DNA of 64,000 nucleotides from Morchella semilibera (taxonomy: Eukaryota > Ascomycota > Pezizomycetes > Pezizales > Morchellaceae), in assembly GCA_009192285.1 (NCBI GenBank), contig WBVU01000004.1, forward strand, positions 952,001 to 1,016,000, given 5' to 3'. The position numbers were made by a program, and so were the translations under genes. The notes under the pieces were generated by a model. The model was not told the DNA's origin. It did no database searches and saw nothing but the letters and a program-made list of their open reading frames with translations. Shown one piece after another: positions 24,442 through 36,464 of the stretch (position 1 is the first letter of the stretch; the number at the start of each line of letters is the position of its first letter).

Positions 24442-26634
24442 CATCTCGTGATACCGAACTGAAGTTTTCAAAAGGAGTTCGGTCTTCATTTTGCGTTTTT
24501 GTTTATTTGTTTATTTCAATTTCTGTTAATCTGGGAAAGGCGCTTAGTGGGTTGTGGTGTTGACAATGCGGCTTTTGGAGTGGGTTCATTAACTTTCGTT
24601 TGGGGTTTGGGGGGGGGGGGATAGCTACTGTGCAGGTGAGCGCTGGATTTGGATTGCTTGAAGCTGGGGGGAAACAAGGAGGAAGAAGTAGGTAACGAGA
24701 ACCTACCGGCACGGAAAGAGATCGACTCTTGCATAGTCAGCAGTCGCTGATTCCCTTCCCGGGATGCACGGCTACTTCGTATCTCATCCAATCTATGCAC
24801 GCGGGGGAAACACTCAAATGGAATTGCGACCGGCGGCACCAAGAGATGAACCTTACAGTGCGGCTGGTTGGTGTTGGTCATTATTACCGACCATTGCAAT
24901 ATGTCTAGACGAACGAAAACGAGTGCGGTAATAATAGGATATTCGGGACGTGGGCCAGCCTTGAAGAAGCAACCGGGGAGCAAGGAAACCCCATGCGCAT
25001 ATATTTCAATCACAAATCCGTTTCCCCGAGAAAGAATGAAGAGGTGGAAGGAAACCATGCGACTGGTGGTAATAGCGGACAGACGGAGCCCTGAATATTG
25101 TACGATTATAGCGGGAGTTGCTGTTATCGTTTCTACCCTTTTTGTTTTCTCTGATTTAGTTTCTCTTCATGTTTTTATTTCCTATTTCACCGGATAGTTA
25201 ACCTACAATGGGAATCGGCGATAAAGGGGTTGGGGTACAAAAGATGTGTTAATGGAGAGAGGGTCGGGTATGATATCGGGGTACTATTTTTCTTCGTGCT
25301 AAATTATTTTGAGGATTTCCTTAGTTTTATCCGAATTTTGTATGGTACTGCCAGTTGGCCGAGGTTCAATTTGATGAACTAGCTATCATGGGGGTTTAAG
25401 GTTTCTTTTTTTTTTTGACATTCTTCTCTTCTCTTCCTTTCGTTCTTTTTGTTGGTTTCTTGTACTTCTTTAAATGGATTTGAATATTTTTCTATCTTTT
25501 TCTTATATTCCTTTTTCTTCTGTCGATAACCATGATTGTTTCGATTTCCAGCATATGTATATATGCATCTATCTTCTCATTCTTCCTCTTTTTCCTTTAA
25601 TCACTTTCGCCTCTTTTCTTCTGTTCCTTCTTCTGGGTTATATGTATTTATTGTTTTGTCGATGTTGTTGATAGGCTGTAGGATAAAAAGTTGGGGCGTG
25701 TGGTTCTTTGTACTGGTTGCATGATGCGCAGCCAGTTTGTGGCTCTTCTTCTTCTATCTTCACAGGGTGAAGATGTCTCATAGGGAATTGGAATACTGGA
25801 GTTTTGAATTTTGACCTTTGTGTGCTCTCCGATCGGTGATGATGTGCGGGAGAGAAACAAGGGCGTGCGTGGTGTGTGTGTGTGTGGGGGGGGGGGGGTT
25901 GAGCACACTAGCTACATAGTCCGTCGTGATCAGGCGCCTGACTTGTATTCTGTGGAGTAGTGACCCGGCCGGCAGTGTGCAAGGCGGGTGTAAATAATAA
26001 GCACAGAAAGTGACCACTACAATTGAACCTATTTTTTATTTTTTATTTTTATTTTTATTTCTCCGGCCAATGGCATTATAGCATAATAATATACATGTAG
26101 CATGGCCAATTCGACGTTTCGACGCAAGGTAATTATAACCCCCCCACTCTAGAGATGCAGCACGCCTAATGAGATAGATTAATGGGTGGATACATCATGT
26201 AGACACATCGGGTCAAAGTATGTACATTTAGGTATGCTTCCATGGTCGGTCATGGCGCATACATAGAGTGTGGCATCTGGCCTGATAACCTGTAGCATTG
26301 ACAGTTCAGCTGCTAATCAATGGAAGATGTACCCCGCTTGCTTTGCGTTATTGCGATTAGGTACTTTGATGTGACAGCTCTGTATTTAAGCTTATTCTAG
26401 GGCAGTGATGAGAAGGGCGATAGGTACATGAACTAGCTACGCACTCACGATATGGCTGCACCGCCAACTCTAAATACATGTATATGTAGTGGGAAGAGGT
26501 GGAAAAGAAAGTACAGGAAAGAAATACTACGGGAACCCGAAACAGCACGCACGGCAGCAAGAAAGCCCAAACCAAAGTAGAGAGAAGACAAAGAAAAGGG
26601 CAAGCACAAGGAGAAGAAAGACCCGTTGCCCTCA
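24442..26634. other. Spacer between convergent genes
   Basis: No gene found. The first part is probably the 3' untranslated region of the Zn2Cys6 gene. It holds a run of 12 G at about 24609-24620, a GT-repeat running into 13 G at about 25871-25898, a T-rich stretch at 25400-25670 and TACATGTA at 26092-26099 and 26475-26482. Confidence 0.5.
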
Positions 26635-27580
26635 CTACCCAATCGGCACCATCTTTTTCTTCTTCTTGGACCTCTCCTTTTCGCCCTTTGTCTTGAAGTC
26701 CCTCCAGCTATTGATTCTCTGGTCCCTGGTCTCTTCCCAGGCAACCTCATTCTCCCTCTTCCTCTTGCGAGCATCCATCTCCTCCTCCACCTTCCTCTTT
26801 TCCCTCCCCTCCTCTGCCAGCTGCGCCTTGAGCTGCTTGCGTTTCCGCAGCTCGTTGTCGATCAGCACATGCTTTGTCTTCTCCCGCCACTCCACGGCGA
26901 ACTCGTCTGTCGTGAGCTCGGGGTTGTCGACGGTCCACTTCTTCTCCCGGATGAGGAGCATGCGGGCATCTGCGATCGCCTCGTCGAGTCGCTCGCGAAG
27001 CTTCTCGTCCATCAGCACGCCCTGCGCCTTCTTGAGACGGTCGAAGGCGTCCGGGGCTTGCGGGTTGGATGTCTTGTCGGGATGGATTAGGAGCGACTTG
27101 CGCCGGAATTGCGCTTTGATGTCGGACTCGGGCACTCCGGGTTTGAGGTCGAGGATGGCATAGCTGTGGAAGTGGGGCTCGTCAGTTTCTGTGCTGTCAG
27201 AGGGTTGCAAGGGATGAAAAGAGGGGGGGAGGGGGGTGAGGGGACTTACGCGTCGAGTTTGAAGGCATTTAGGATTCCTGTAAAAAAAAGATTCCTGTCA
27301 GCATTTCTGCTCTAAAATCACTAGTAAATGGGGGGGTAGCATACGGGATATCTCTGCATCCTGTTTAATAGCAGTGTCAGCAATCCGAACGTATGTAAGA
27401 GCTTTCTATTCTTCTCCTCGCCCCCCCTTTCTTGTTCTTTTTCGTCCCCTACTACTGTTACTTGATCTGGGGAAGGGGGAGGGGAGAGGGGGGCGTAATG
27501 CTACACACCTTCAAGTACTCGGAAGCCTCCTTATCGAGAGCTGCCAACAGATCTTTATCTTCAACGCTATCGTCGGCCAT
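26635..27580 (-). CDS. DnaJ-domain protein, SPF31/DNAJC8-like
   Basis: Four exons in gene order: 27580-27509, 27360-27345, 27277-27250, 27163-26635, giving 214 residues. The second exon is only 16 nt (GATGCAGAGATATCCC); its frame is required to join EASEYLK to ILNAFKLDAYAILDLKPG. The J domain (about residues 40-100) has the HPD motif in LLIHPDKTSNPQAPDAF. It is followed by a charged helix rich in Lys, Arg and Glu (KHVLIDNELRKRKQLKAQL) and a lysine tail (RSKKKKKMVPIG). N-terminal acidic segment, internal J domain, basic coiled-coil tail and total length match the splicing-associated DNAJC8/Spf31 family. Known relatives are nuclear and found with spliceosomal proteins. A specific role here is inferred from family only. 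Confidence 0.87.
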
Positions 27581-27742
27581 GGTCAGGGTATGAATGATAT
27601 TAGTAGACTGCGGGTTGCGGGCTACGGAAATTGTGAATTATGGGGAGGGGGGGGGGAAATACAGATAGCGAGAAACGTCTCAGCGCGTCAGTGTTCCTGG
27701 TTAAGCTCGACCCGAAATCAATTACCGGACTTTCCCAGTAGT

Positions 27743-27759
27743 CGAGTGATTAGTAAGAG
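27743..27759 (-). repeat. ATCACTCG-family motif, right half only
   Basis: On the minus strand CTCTT-ACT-AATCACTCG; the left half is lost. Intergenic, 163 bp upstream of the SPF31-like start. Confidence 0.35.
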
Positions 27760-29048
27760 AGGCCTGTGTAATGTGTCTGACAATAACCCTAACCCTATAT
27801 GATTATCATGATTCGACTCAAGTATATCCATGTTTTATTATAGGGTGTGGTGGATCAAAGCAAAGGTCCCGAGTTGGGGGTGGCCGTGTTTCTGAAGATC
27901 AATTCTATGAAACATTTCATATCGACCATAGACATAACTGAAGTGCTTTAGATGGGGGAGAGAGGCCTGTTTTCCTATTTCTGACACTCGATGTGCTGCA
28001 GGTACAGTACTTACGGGTTGCGTGTGGTGTTGCAGGTGCGGTTGCAGCTTGTGCATGAACGAAACAGAATCAGAAACAAGGGGGGGAGGAAAAAAAATTA
28101 AGAAACAGAGGGTATTTGATGTTTTTTTTTTAACTCCCTTGTGAGACTTCATCCCTTGTGACCCGGCAGAAGACGGGCCGGACCGACCGGGCAGGGCGGA
28201 TAGGGCAGGATCGTGCGACGGTGAGAATCTGTGATCTCCGCAAACTTTATATTTTCCCAGGATCGGGAATTTTGAGGAGTGGGGGGGGGGGGGATGCGGG
28301 TTTGGTTGGAGAACTAGCTGTGGGACGGTGAGACAAAACGGTAATTAAGCACGTGTGTAGGTACGATATATGATGAATCCTGCGTAAACTCAGTCAATAT
28401 AGGCCTATTTTTTTTCCCCCCGCTGGAAGTGCAGTCAAGGTGCGTGGGGGGCTGGGAGGTTGGAGGCTCGAGGTTGGAGGGAGGGGCCCGGAACATGTAC
28501 ATCGATTATGCGGGCAACTACTCAACCATGTTGATCGATTCTGGCACCGGCGAATATCAGTGGTTACTAGATCCCGATTATCTACATATGTAGTTATCGA
28601 TCTCGAGTAGGTGGGTATGTCTGCCCTATGCTACTTCTAATTAACGATATACTTCTGTTAGTACTGTCTTAGTATGGACTCGAGCTTTTATAGCTATATC
28701 ATAATACGGGGTCTGAGACCAAGTGGGTACAGGAAAGACACACCAAGTACAATTGTACTGGGTAGTACTCACTGCATACAGCAAGTACGACATTAGATGG
28801 CAATACCCACATACATGAATTTACCCACTCCATGTATGTACTTACTGGTCACTCGCTAGATAGAATATGTACCTGACTGGCCGTTGCTACATCTGACCGC
28901 AGCCAGGTATACATATATGTGTAAAACTGTCGGTCAGTGGGTGCGTATAGCCTATAGCCATCTTACCGTGCATCCCCAGATCTAGGACGTGCATGATATC
29001 CATAGAGTGAGGTACGTATTTTATGTATGGTGGGTCAGAATCAGTACC

Positions 29049-29065
29049 CGAGTGATATACCATGA
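29049..29065 (-). repeat. ATCACTCG-family motif, exact
   Basis: On the minus strand TCATG-GTA-TATCACTCG, an exact match at all 14 fixed positions. It faces away from the plus-strand copy at 29378. Confidence 0.7.
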
Positions 29066-29377
29066 TCCACTCTCAGTTGCCGTTGTTGCTGATCTGATCT
29101 GATATGATCTGGTATTCGGAAATGCGCTAGCACAAAAGAGATGTGGGCTAACCCAAGTACGGACTACGACATGCTGAGATTCCCCCCACCCCCACCAATC
29201 AACGTGGTGTCCTTCTATAGATCTTCGTCCCAGTTAGGTTGGGGTAAACGTGTGGCCAGCAAACCACCTGTCAGGACGACAGCAACTACGTCTGCAGCTT
29301 CCCAATTAATAATCAATAAAAAACACAACATCCACAGTTAATCCAATGAGAGCTCACTGTCGTGGGGGACGCTCACT

Positions 29378-29394
29378 TCATGGATAATCACTCG
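29378..29394 (+). repeat. ATCACTCG-family motif, one change
   Basis: TCATG-GAT-AATCACTCG. Intergenic, about 440 bp before the small Cys-rich gene. Confidence 0.65.
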
Positions 29395-29832
29395 GGAGAA
29401 ACAAGTATTTTCTGGTTGTTGTTGTTATTGTGTTTTTTTTCTGGTTGACTGATTTATCGATTGATGAAGTAGTACCTTTATGGTGAGTCTGCCCCCCGCC
29501 TCCCCCGCAATCGGTTTGGTTGGTATATTGGCCCTCCCAAAAGCAGTACACGGAAAATTCACCAGATACCCGAGTCAATGGCAATGACGACATATCTCTA
29601 TCAGAATTTTGTTACAAGTTCCAATTTAACCTCCGGACCCCGCCCACATCATACCCCACTATACGGTGTTATACTTGCAAAAAAAAAAAAAAACTCTCTC
29701 TCCTCCCTAGCCAGAGTTCCCACGATATTAGTCCTAAGTCTACCGGTACCATCGCGCGACGATATCGATATAAAAGCCCATCTCGATCACCCCCCACCAC
29801 TCCCCGCGTTAGAGAAGAGGGGAAAAAAAGCC

Positions 29833-30230
29833 ATGTGCATCACCAAAATAACCCACCAAGTCTGCGGCCACGTCTACACGAGCTACGTCCAAAACTCCAC
29901 CGCATGCGCCTACGAGACCCACAAGGACCGGGCCAGCAAGAATGTCGTCCACGGATGGAACGCCCAGATCTGCGGGGACTGTGGCCAGCGCCTCTTCAAT
30001 GTGGCCCAGGTGCCGGAGGTCACGGAGTGGCTGGAAAACGTGAGGGAGGGCGCGCCGGGGGGGATGGCGGAGCGGAGAAATCGGCCGAGGGGGGCAAGAA
30101 GAGGGGGAAGGGCATCTTTGTTGCGCTGCCAAGACTGGCGCTGCTGGGGAGAAGGAATAAGGCCCCGGATCAGGAGGGGGGGAGGTCTGGGGGGAGAGGG
30201 GGAGGCATTTTTGGTAGGTCCAGTGCGTAG
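29833..30230 (+). CDS. Small Cys-rich protein, fungal, function unknown, frameshifted
   Basis: The frame opens MCITKITHQVCGHVYTSYVQ and continues with Cys in TACAYET and CGDCGQRLF, so six cysteines fall in the first 60 residues (spacing CGH...C...CGDC), a pattern seen in small putative zinc-binding proteins of ascomycetes. After WLEN the frame opened by the ATG becomes an unlikely Arg/Gly/Trp string. The next frame reads EKSAEGGKKRGKGIFVALPR and stops at 30230 with much better codon use. One more G in the seven-G run at 30057-30063 would join the two into about 133 residues. A 38- or 50-nt intron starting at 30040 (GTGAGG) would also join them, but it lacks a branch site. If neither applies, the protein runs on to 30348. 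Function unknown. Confidence 0.5.
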
Positions 30231-31104
30231 GGGGGCTAGGTGGGGGAGACTTGTTGAGCTGCTAGTACTAGTGCTTGTGGTTCGTTTTGGGGACTGGCTG
30301 TCCGTGTGTTTTTATATCCAACTAGAGTCATTAGGTCATATACAGTGACCATTATTATCATAATTAAAGGATGTAGTCTCCTATGTATTACTTGCTCTCT
30401 GAGAAGAGTTCAGAGAGCCGACAACTTAATATGGCGATAGAAGGCCCTCGCCACCTTCCTAAGATGAACATTCATTGGCTTGGCTTCTGGGGGGTGGGAA
30501 CCCCGTAGCTACATGTATGTATTTAGATTCCACGGATTCATAGTGGACAGTGCACTCCTGCCTGTTAGAACCACATCAGCGTTTGATCCTATATAGGAAT
30601 CTGATTCTGATAGCCCTGAGCATCTTTAACCTCGATTCCCAAAATTCGCACTGTAGTCCAACCTAGTTTTGGTAGCATCCATCTTGTGTGATGGGGGTGG
30701 GGTGCGTCGGGGACCATTAGTATTGGAGATTAAAAACACGGTTCCGAGAAAAGCAGAGTTTTCAGAGCAAGAGGGGTGGTAAGATAGATGGCCCCCTAAG
30801 GCCAGCAGCTCCCTGGCTGGACGTTTGATATTATATATCCCCGCTAGGGCCATCACTGTTCCAGATAATGGAATGAGGTGTGTTGGGGTTCATATGTAGT
30901 TATGCGTATGCTGCGGTATGGTATTTGTACCCTTCCCAGGTCCCTTGAGTCGTCCAGGCCTAACTGTTACAACTCCTACGAACTTACAATTGTAAACCTA
31001 CTCGGAAGAAAAATGGGCGCGACACATTTGGCGCGGGAGCTGTGGGTTAGTTTTTGTGGCGAAGAGGTTCTTGGGGATTGGGTCATGGGGCCTCACTCTT
31101 GGCG

Positions 31105-31121
31105 TGAGTGATTTCTCATGA
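31105..31121 (-). repeat. ATCACTCG-family motif, variant
   Basis: On the minus strand TCATG-AGA-AATCACTCA. Intergenic, paired in inverted orientation with the copy at 31886. Confidence 0.5.
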
Positions 31122-31885
31122 AGGGGGGTACGGTGTGACAATAGATTTTCGGTCTTGGAGCCGCCTACATACATGTAGTTACTCTAGACCCTGGGGGTTA
31201 GCTCGTGCCCGGCCTGGAGCTGCAGGCAGGCGTAGGGTTGGAGGCCTCATAAGTTACGCCTAAAGTGTTGCGGGTAGGGCTGCAAGACGTCGACTCGCAC
31301 GGGTCTAGCATAATGCCCATATAGGGTATCAGGACCTACATATATAGTACGTTTAACTCTCCTTATAAGGGTACCTACTCCAAGGGTACTCGCCCTATGG
31401 GGGGCCTGGTCCGCAGGCTACATCCTTTAGTATGGAGGGGTAAGGGTAAATACCCACGTTTTCGCTATAAGATCTCTTTTTCAATTTCGTGTTACCAGTG
31501 ACCTTTGCATGGGAATCAACTGGGACATTTCGCTGGGGGTTCCAACGAGTGAGTGTGGCTGAACTTTCTACTTTTGAAAACCTAACCCTGGAGTATCTGT
31601 AAGGGTAGCTGCTCTCTCTAGCTGCTATAAGGGTGCGGCCTCGCGGTTCCTTCGTACCTTTGAGGGAGAGTCGACTGTGAAGGGCTTGGGACAGATGTAG
31701 AGACTAGCACTGGGGCTATTGAGAGGGGGTGGATGCCCTGCAGTTCTGGTGCGTGGGGGTGAGATGCGCGTTGGCTTTAGTTGGGTTGGTGAAGTGGGGC
31801 AGTGGTGTAGTGGTGGTGGTGGGTGATGGCGACGATGGGTAGGTGGTGATGGTGGTAGCGGTGCTTTCGTGAGTGGGATGCGGCA

Positions 31886-31902
31886 TCATGCGTTATCACT
31901 CG
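31886..31902 (+). repeat. ATCACTCG-family motif, exact
   Basis: TCATG-CGT-TATCACTCG, preceded by GCGGCA. Exact at all fixed positions. Intergenic, 343 bp from the QRI7 stop. Confidence 0.7.
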
Positions 31903-32244
31903 ACCCAGATCTGGATCGACGTCATTAGCTGGTCTGGACTGCTACTATTGGATGGCACCGCCAGCACAACCACAATTAAATGTTTCTTCTCTGTGACTTG
32001 CATTTACACCTTTCCAGTGTAGAGCATCTATGTACGTTGATATCCTTTGATTTGCATGAACCCAGTTCTCGAGAGCTAATATGTGTGCCAGTTCCCCCCC
32101 CCCCCCCACCCCCCGTATGCGTATCTACTCGAAGAAAACACCAAATATAAAGATTAATGCTCAGCAATGGTTTATGGATATCTATTATCTACAAGTATGT
32201 ACAAATGTTTCCCCCCTCCTCCCCCCAGCAAGGACCCAGCTAAA

Positions 32245-33817
32245 TCAAGACTCTTCCTCCACTTCCCTCTTGATCCAGTGCCGTACGCCCAATATCCCGC
32301 CAGCCCCGTGGTCAGACTCGCCCTCTTCGCCCTCAACGCGCACAGAATCGTCCATGCTCCACTTCTTGAGCGCCAGTGCCGCGAGCCCCGTCTGCCAGCC
32401 CGCTCTGTAGAGTTCGAGCCCCGCCCAGGCTATCATGGCTGCGTTATCGGTGCAGTACTTCATTGGCGGGACCACGATCTTGACGTCCTGATATCCCTTG
32501 TTCGTCAGGTATATCCTCAATCTTTTTTCACCATTCACATCAGCACGGCACTTCAGAAAAGGGGGGAGGGAGGGACTCACATATGTCTGAAAAAGCTATT
32601 TGCTGCCACCCCCCCACTCACCACCAACGTCTTCACCCTCTCCCTCTCCTCGGCCTCCATATTCTCCAGCCCGAGCACCATCCTCTCGGCGACATGCTCG
32701 AACGCCAGCACCATCACCTTCCTCCCCAGCTTTCTCCTCTCCTCGTCGCCCATGGGCCCATGCGTCCTCGCCTTCCTCTTGACACAGCGGTCCACGCTGC
32801 TCCCCAGCCCACTAAAGCTATACGCCATCCTCCTCCTATCCGTCCCCGTCTTCCCCAGCGGCGCCGACAGCTGCCAATCCCACATCTCCGCCTCCGCGGC
32901 GTCCTCCTCGCCCCGCGCCCCGCCCCCCGCAATCCGGTACGCATACCCCCACCGGCGCTCCGACCCCTCGCGCCCCGGGAAGCAATACTCCTCGAGCGCC
33001 GCCCCATACGCAACAGCCTCGCCATGCCCCTCGAGCACCCGCTCCGGAACAAGCCTCCGCGCAACCTTATCCAGCATGTCGCCGACGGCGATGTCGACCG
33101 TGTCGGCGAGCACGCGGTGCGACGCCAGCGCACGGCTATGCACAACCTGCGTGTGCCCGCCCGACACCAGCAGCGTCAGGAACGGGAAGGCCGGCGCCTC
33201 CGCGCCGGCCCGCTGCACAATCTGCGACCTGTGCTGCCCGGGCGTCGTGATCTCCAGCGCCGTCTCCTCGTGGTTGAGGTTGAGGGCGGCGATGAGGCGC
33301 GGCGTCAGCGCGTGCGCGAGCATGTGGTGCACGCCGACCAGGGGGACGCCGTGCGCCACGGCCAGCCCCTTTGCTGTGTCCAGCCCGACCGACAGCGCCG
33401 CGGGCATCCCCGGCCCGCGCGTCACGGCGATGAGGTCCGGCTTGGGCAGCGCGCGCAGCGAGTGCAGGAGTGGGGCTAGGTTCGCGGCGTGCGAGGCGGT
33501 GGAGACGAGTGGGTGGATGCCGCCGTAGGCGCGGTTGGGCGACGTCACTGTTTTGTGGGCGAGCAGCGTGGCGGTCGTGGCTGTGGGGGAGTCCACGAGG
33601 GCTACGGAGGTGTCGTCGCTGTATGGACGCATGTGCGGGGAGCCGGGGCGGTGTTTGTTAGCTATGGCCGTGGTGGGGGGGTTGGCCAGTAGCAGGAGGA
33701 GGGAGGGGGGGAGAGGGAGTACCAGGAAGTCTCTATGGCAAGGACGGTCAGTGTCCTGTGGCCGACGAGAGGGAGGCGGCGGGAGAGAGGAAGGGGAATT
33801 GGGAGGCGGGGCGGCAT
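32245..33817 (-). CDS. QRI7: Mitochondrial tRNA N6-threonylcarbamoyladenosine synthase, Qri7/OSGEPL1
   Basis: Transfers the threonylcarbamoyl group to A37 of ANN-decoding tRNAs in mitochondria. Three exons in gene order: 33817-33723, 33618-32581, 32521-32245, giving 469 residues. The first exon (MPPRLPIPLPLSRRLPLVG) is Arg-rich and free of acids, a good mitochondrial presequence, and runs into VLAIETSC; the splice restores ETSCDDTSVAL. The family metal-binding motif VHHMLAH lies at residues 128-134, the nucleotide-binding strand LLVSGGHTQVV near 190, and the C-terminal SGGVAANSFFRH crosses the last intron to reach LRIYLTNKGY and the late metal-ligand region YCTDNAAMIAW. An acidic tail closes the protein. 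The presequence and single-gene architecture favour Qri7 over the cytosolic KEOPS subunit Kae1. The long plus-strand frames over this gene are antisense shadows in GC-rich DNA. Confidence 0.93.
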
Positions 33818-34101
33818 TGCGGTATGTATTTAGTTCAATTGGTTGTTTGTGAGTGCGGCGATAGCTGCGGGGGAAATGATTATATTGCGGGAATGAGGTT
33901 GAGAAATTAACTTTCGGCTCAAAGGCACCGGCACCGGGAATCTTTAACTCTTTTGGGGAGAGAGCCGCGCCAAGAAGCGGTCGACGTTGGCTCTGGTCAC
34001 GGGAAGTCACTCGGCCGGTATTTACAATCATTTCCAATTTTTTTTTTTTATTTCCATTATATTTACTATCTACTATTAACTACAAAAAAAAAAACTAAAA
34101 A

Positions 34102-36464
34102 CTACTCCCCCACCAGATTCCCCAAATCCAGCCTCATCAGCAACCGATCAATCTTACCCCCCTCCCTCTCGGCCTCCCCCTCGCCCCCGCCAGCACCAGC
34201 GCCAAAGAAGTCCCTCTCCTCGTCCATGGTCTGCAGCCTGCCCACCAGCCTGCCCAGCAGCGCCCTCACATCGGCACACAGCCGGACCGCAAATCCCTCG
34301 ACATTGTCGGCCTCGGCCACCCGCGTGAGGTCCGCCGCCTCGTGCGCCTTCAGCAGCGCCTCGATCGCGCCCGCGAGGCCGTCCGACGCCGTCAGGAAGC
34401 GCCGGAGAAGCGGCGCAAACACGTTGTCGGCCAGGAAGAGGCCGCGCCGGAGACGCGAGAGGTACAGCTGGTGCGCGCGCATCAGCGATTCGGGGTCTTG
34501 CTGCTTTTTCGCCGTGGGCTGTGTTTGCTGCTCGGGGTTCTTCTCGGGGTGCTGGTGCTTCTTCTCTGCCGTGTTGCCGTCGATCCAGATGTCGTCCTCC
34601 TCCTCGTCGTCTTCCCCCATCTCGACATCCATGTCCATTGACCCCTCGCCATTGTCGTCCTGGGTCTGCTGCTGCTGCTGTTGCTGCCGCTCCTCAGCGC
34701 CATCACCAAGCACCACCATGAGCCTGGCAAACTCCCCCGCGATCACCTCGCCCTGCCAGTACTCCACCACCGTCTCCAGGAAGAACACGGCCAGGCTAGC
34801 CGTGGCCCACACGCCCCTCTCTGCGCGCTCCCGCCGCTTCAGCACGCTCCGATGCACCGCGGCCGCAGACCTGACGGGCCGACGGCTGCGCCACAGCCCC
34901 TGCAGCCGCAGCTGCGTCTTCCGCACGGCAAGCAGGTACGCAAACAGCCCGTCGTACAGCTCGAGGTCTGCCGGCTGCAGGAACAGCTCCAGCGGCCACG
35001 TCAGGTGGAAGTTGAGCGTGATCGGCACGCCCACCAGGTGGCTCTTGAAGCTGTCGCCTGCTGGCGTGCTGCCCGTGCTCAGCGACAGGTAGAGCAGGTC
35101 CCGCGCGGTGTCGAGGCGCTCGTCGACCGCCTCCTCGCCCATCAGCGCCGCTAGAACCCCCCATGTGCGCGAGAGTATGGCCGAGACCTCGCCTTCCTTG
35201 ACGACCGTGCTCGGGGCGGGTGCTGTTGCGCGCCGCCACCGGTTGCGCACGCCCTCGGCGCTCTGGTGGATCAGGGAGACGGCAAACTCGCCGCGGCCCA
35301 GCAGGAAGAACTCGCGCAGCACGTGGACAATGTCGATGATGCGTGCGGCGGGGAGGAGCGTCTGCAGGGTGTGCCGGCTGAGCGAGAGGCGGATGGCGGA
35401 GATGGCGTTGAGAAGTAGCTGCGGGTTGAGCGGGGAAGTGAGGACGCGCAGCTGCGCGAGGTGCTCGGGGAGCAGCGTCATCTCCGGGGAGGGCGTAGCC
35501 GTGGCGGCGATGGTGCTCGTTGTGGCGGTAGTGGTGAGGGCCGCGTCGCTGGCGGTCCCGCGAAGCCGGATGATGGAGAGGGCGCGGCCGATAAAGAGGA
35601 TCGACGCTGCAGTCTCTGGGAGGAGGAACCCAGGGAGGTGCGTCGGCCTGATTATATACTCCTTCAGGGCGCCAACATCCTCCTCCGCCGCCGCCGCGGC
35701 CGCCGCGGAATCAGGTACGGACTGCTCGCTCTCGGCGATGAAAAAGTCCGCACTCTGCCCCAGCGCACTCGTCGGCAGCCTCCCATACAGCACCCAGGAC
35801 GCCACCTCGCGCAGCCAGGCCGTCTCCGCAACCCTCAACAGGTGCAGGGCCACGGCCTCCAGCGCCGGGAAGCCCGTATGGATATCCGCCCTCAGGCGGT
35901 CAATGATCTCTGCGCCATTGAGCCTCCTCGTCAGCACGGCCGTGGTCAGCGCATGCAGATAGTTGAGGGTGCGCTCCCAGCCCTCGAAGCCGGCCAGGAC
36001 CTTTGCCAGGGAGACAATGTCGTATGCGCCCGAGCTGTCGTGGTGGGCGAGGACGCTGCGCTCGACGGCGAGGATCTGGGTGCGGAAGGAGTGGAGGTGG
36101 TGCGTCTCGATGCCGCTGGCGACGGCGCGGGCAATGGTGCTCGGGTGAGAGGTCGTGATCTTTGTGCAGGCGGTGCGCAGGCTGATGTGGAGGTGGCCTA
36201 GTGACGAGAGGGAGGTTAGGATTGCTCTATGAGGGGCAGCAGAGCACGGGGAGGGGAGATTAGTGAGTGATATGCTTGAGCATGAGGGAGGATGTATATA
36301 TATATATATTATTATAGTAGATATAGATATATATATAAACAAATAAAATAGAGATATAGCTACCTTTCTGACGGCGAGACGAGGGGAAAGTCTGGAGGGA
36401 GGCCGTCGGGGGTGAGTATAGGTGAAGTGTGCCCTGAGAGGAGCAGAAACAGCTCGTGAAGCAT
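34102..36464 (-). CDS. Gamma-tubulin complex component 4 (GCP4-like, Spc97/Spc98 family)
   Basis: Subunit of the gamma-tubulin ring complex that nucleates microtubules at spindle pole bodies. Two exons, 36464-36364 and 36226-34102, giving 741 residues. The start MLHELFLLLSGHTSPILTPD in exon 1 and the join SER/AILTSLSSLGHLHISLR fit the N-terminal GRIP1 region. QILAVERSVLAHHDSSGAYD and LAKVLAGFEGWERTLNYLHA match the GCP4 type rather than GCP2 or GCP3. The C-terminal GRIP2 part contains LNFHLTWPLELFLQPADLEL and YLLAVRKTQLRLQGLW. A Gln-run followed by an acidic insert (QQQQQQQTQDDNGEGSMDMD, about 535) interrupts the C-terminal domain. The intron is rich in TA repeats. It lies 285 bp upstream of QRI7 on the same strand; a functional link is not implied. 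Confidence 0.9.

Larger units (their letters stand above)
27581..29832. other. Spacer between divergent genes
   Basis: No gene found. It contains a run of 13 G at about 28281-28293, three ATCACTCG-family sites (27743-27759 weak, 29049-29065 and 29378-29394) and a T/A-rich stretch. A two-unit CCCTAA match near 27785 is too short to be telomeric. The region before 29833 is presumably the promoter of the small Cys-rich gene. Confidence 0.5.
30231..32244. other. Spacer between convergent genes
   Basis: No gene found. It contains TACATGTA at 30510-30517 and 31170-31177, ATCACTCG-family sites at 31105-31121 (-) and 31886-31902 (+), a GGTGGTG-rich stretch at 31790-31860 and a run of 14 C at about 32094-32107. 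Confidence 0.5.

Noticed and set aside
25871-25898. GT repeat running into poly-G as a switch or Z-DNA element
   Set aside because: It is a simple microsatellite, and nothing nearby supports a regulatory role.
27784-27797. Two CCCTAA units, telomere-like
   Set aside because: Only two units and no gradient of repeats; expected by chance in 64 kb.
32167-33528. Plus-strand open frame of 453 codons
   Set aside because: Antisense shadow of QRI7 in GC-rich DNA; composition is Ser/Pro/Ala-biased and no domain is visible.
33953-35962. Several long plus-strand frames
   Set aside because: Antisense to GCP4, whose minus-strand reading contains the conserved GRIP motifs.
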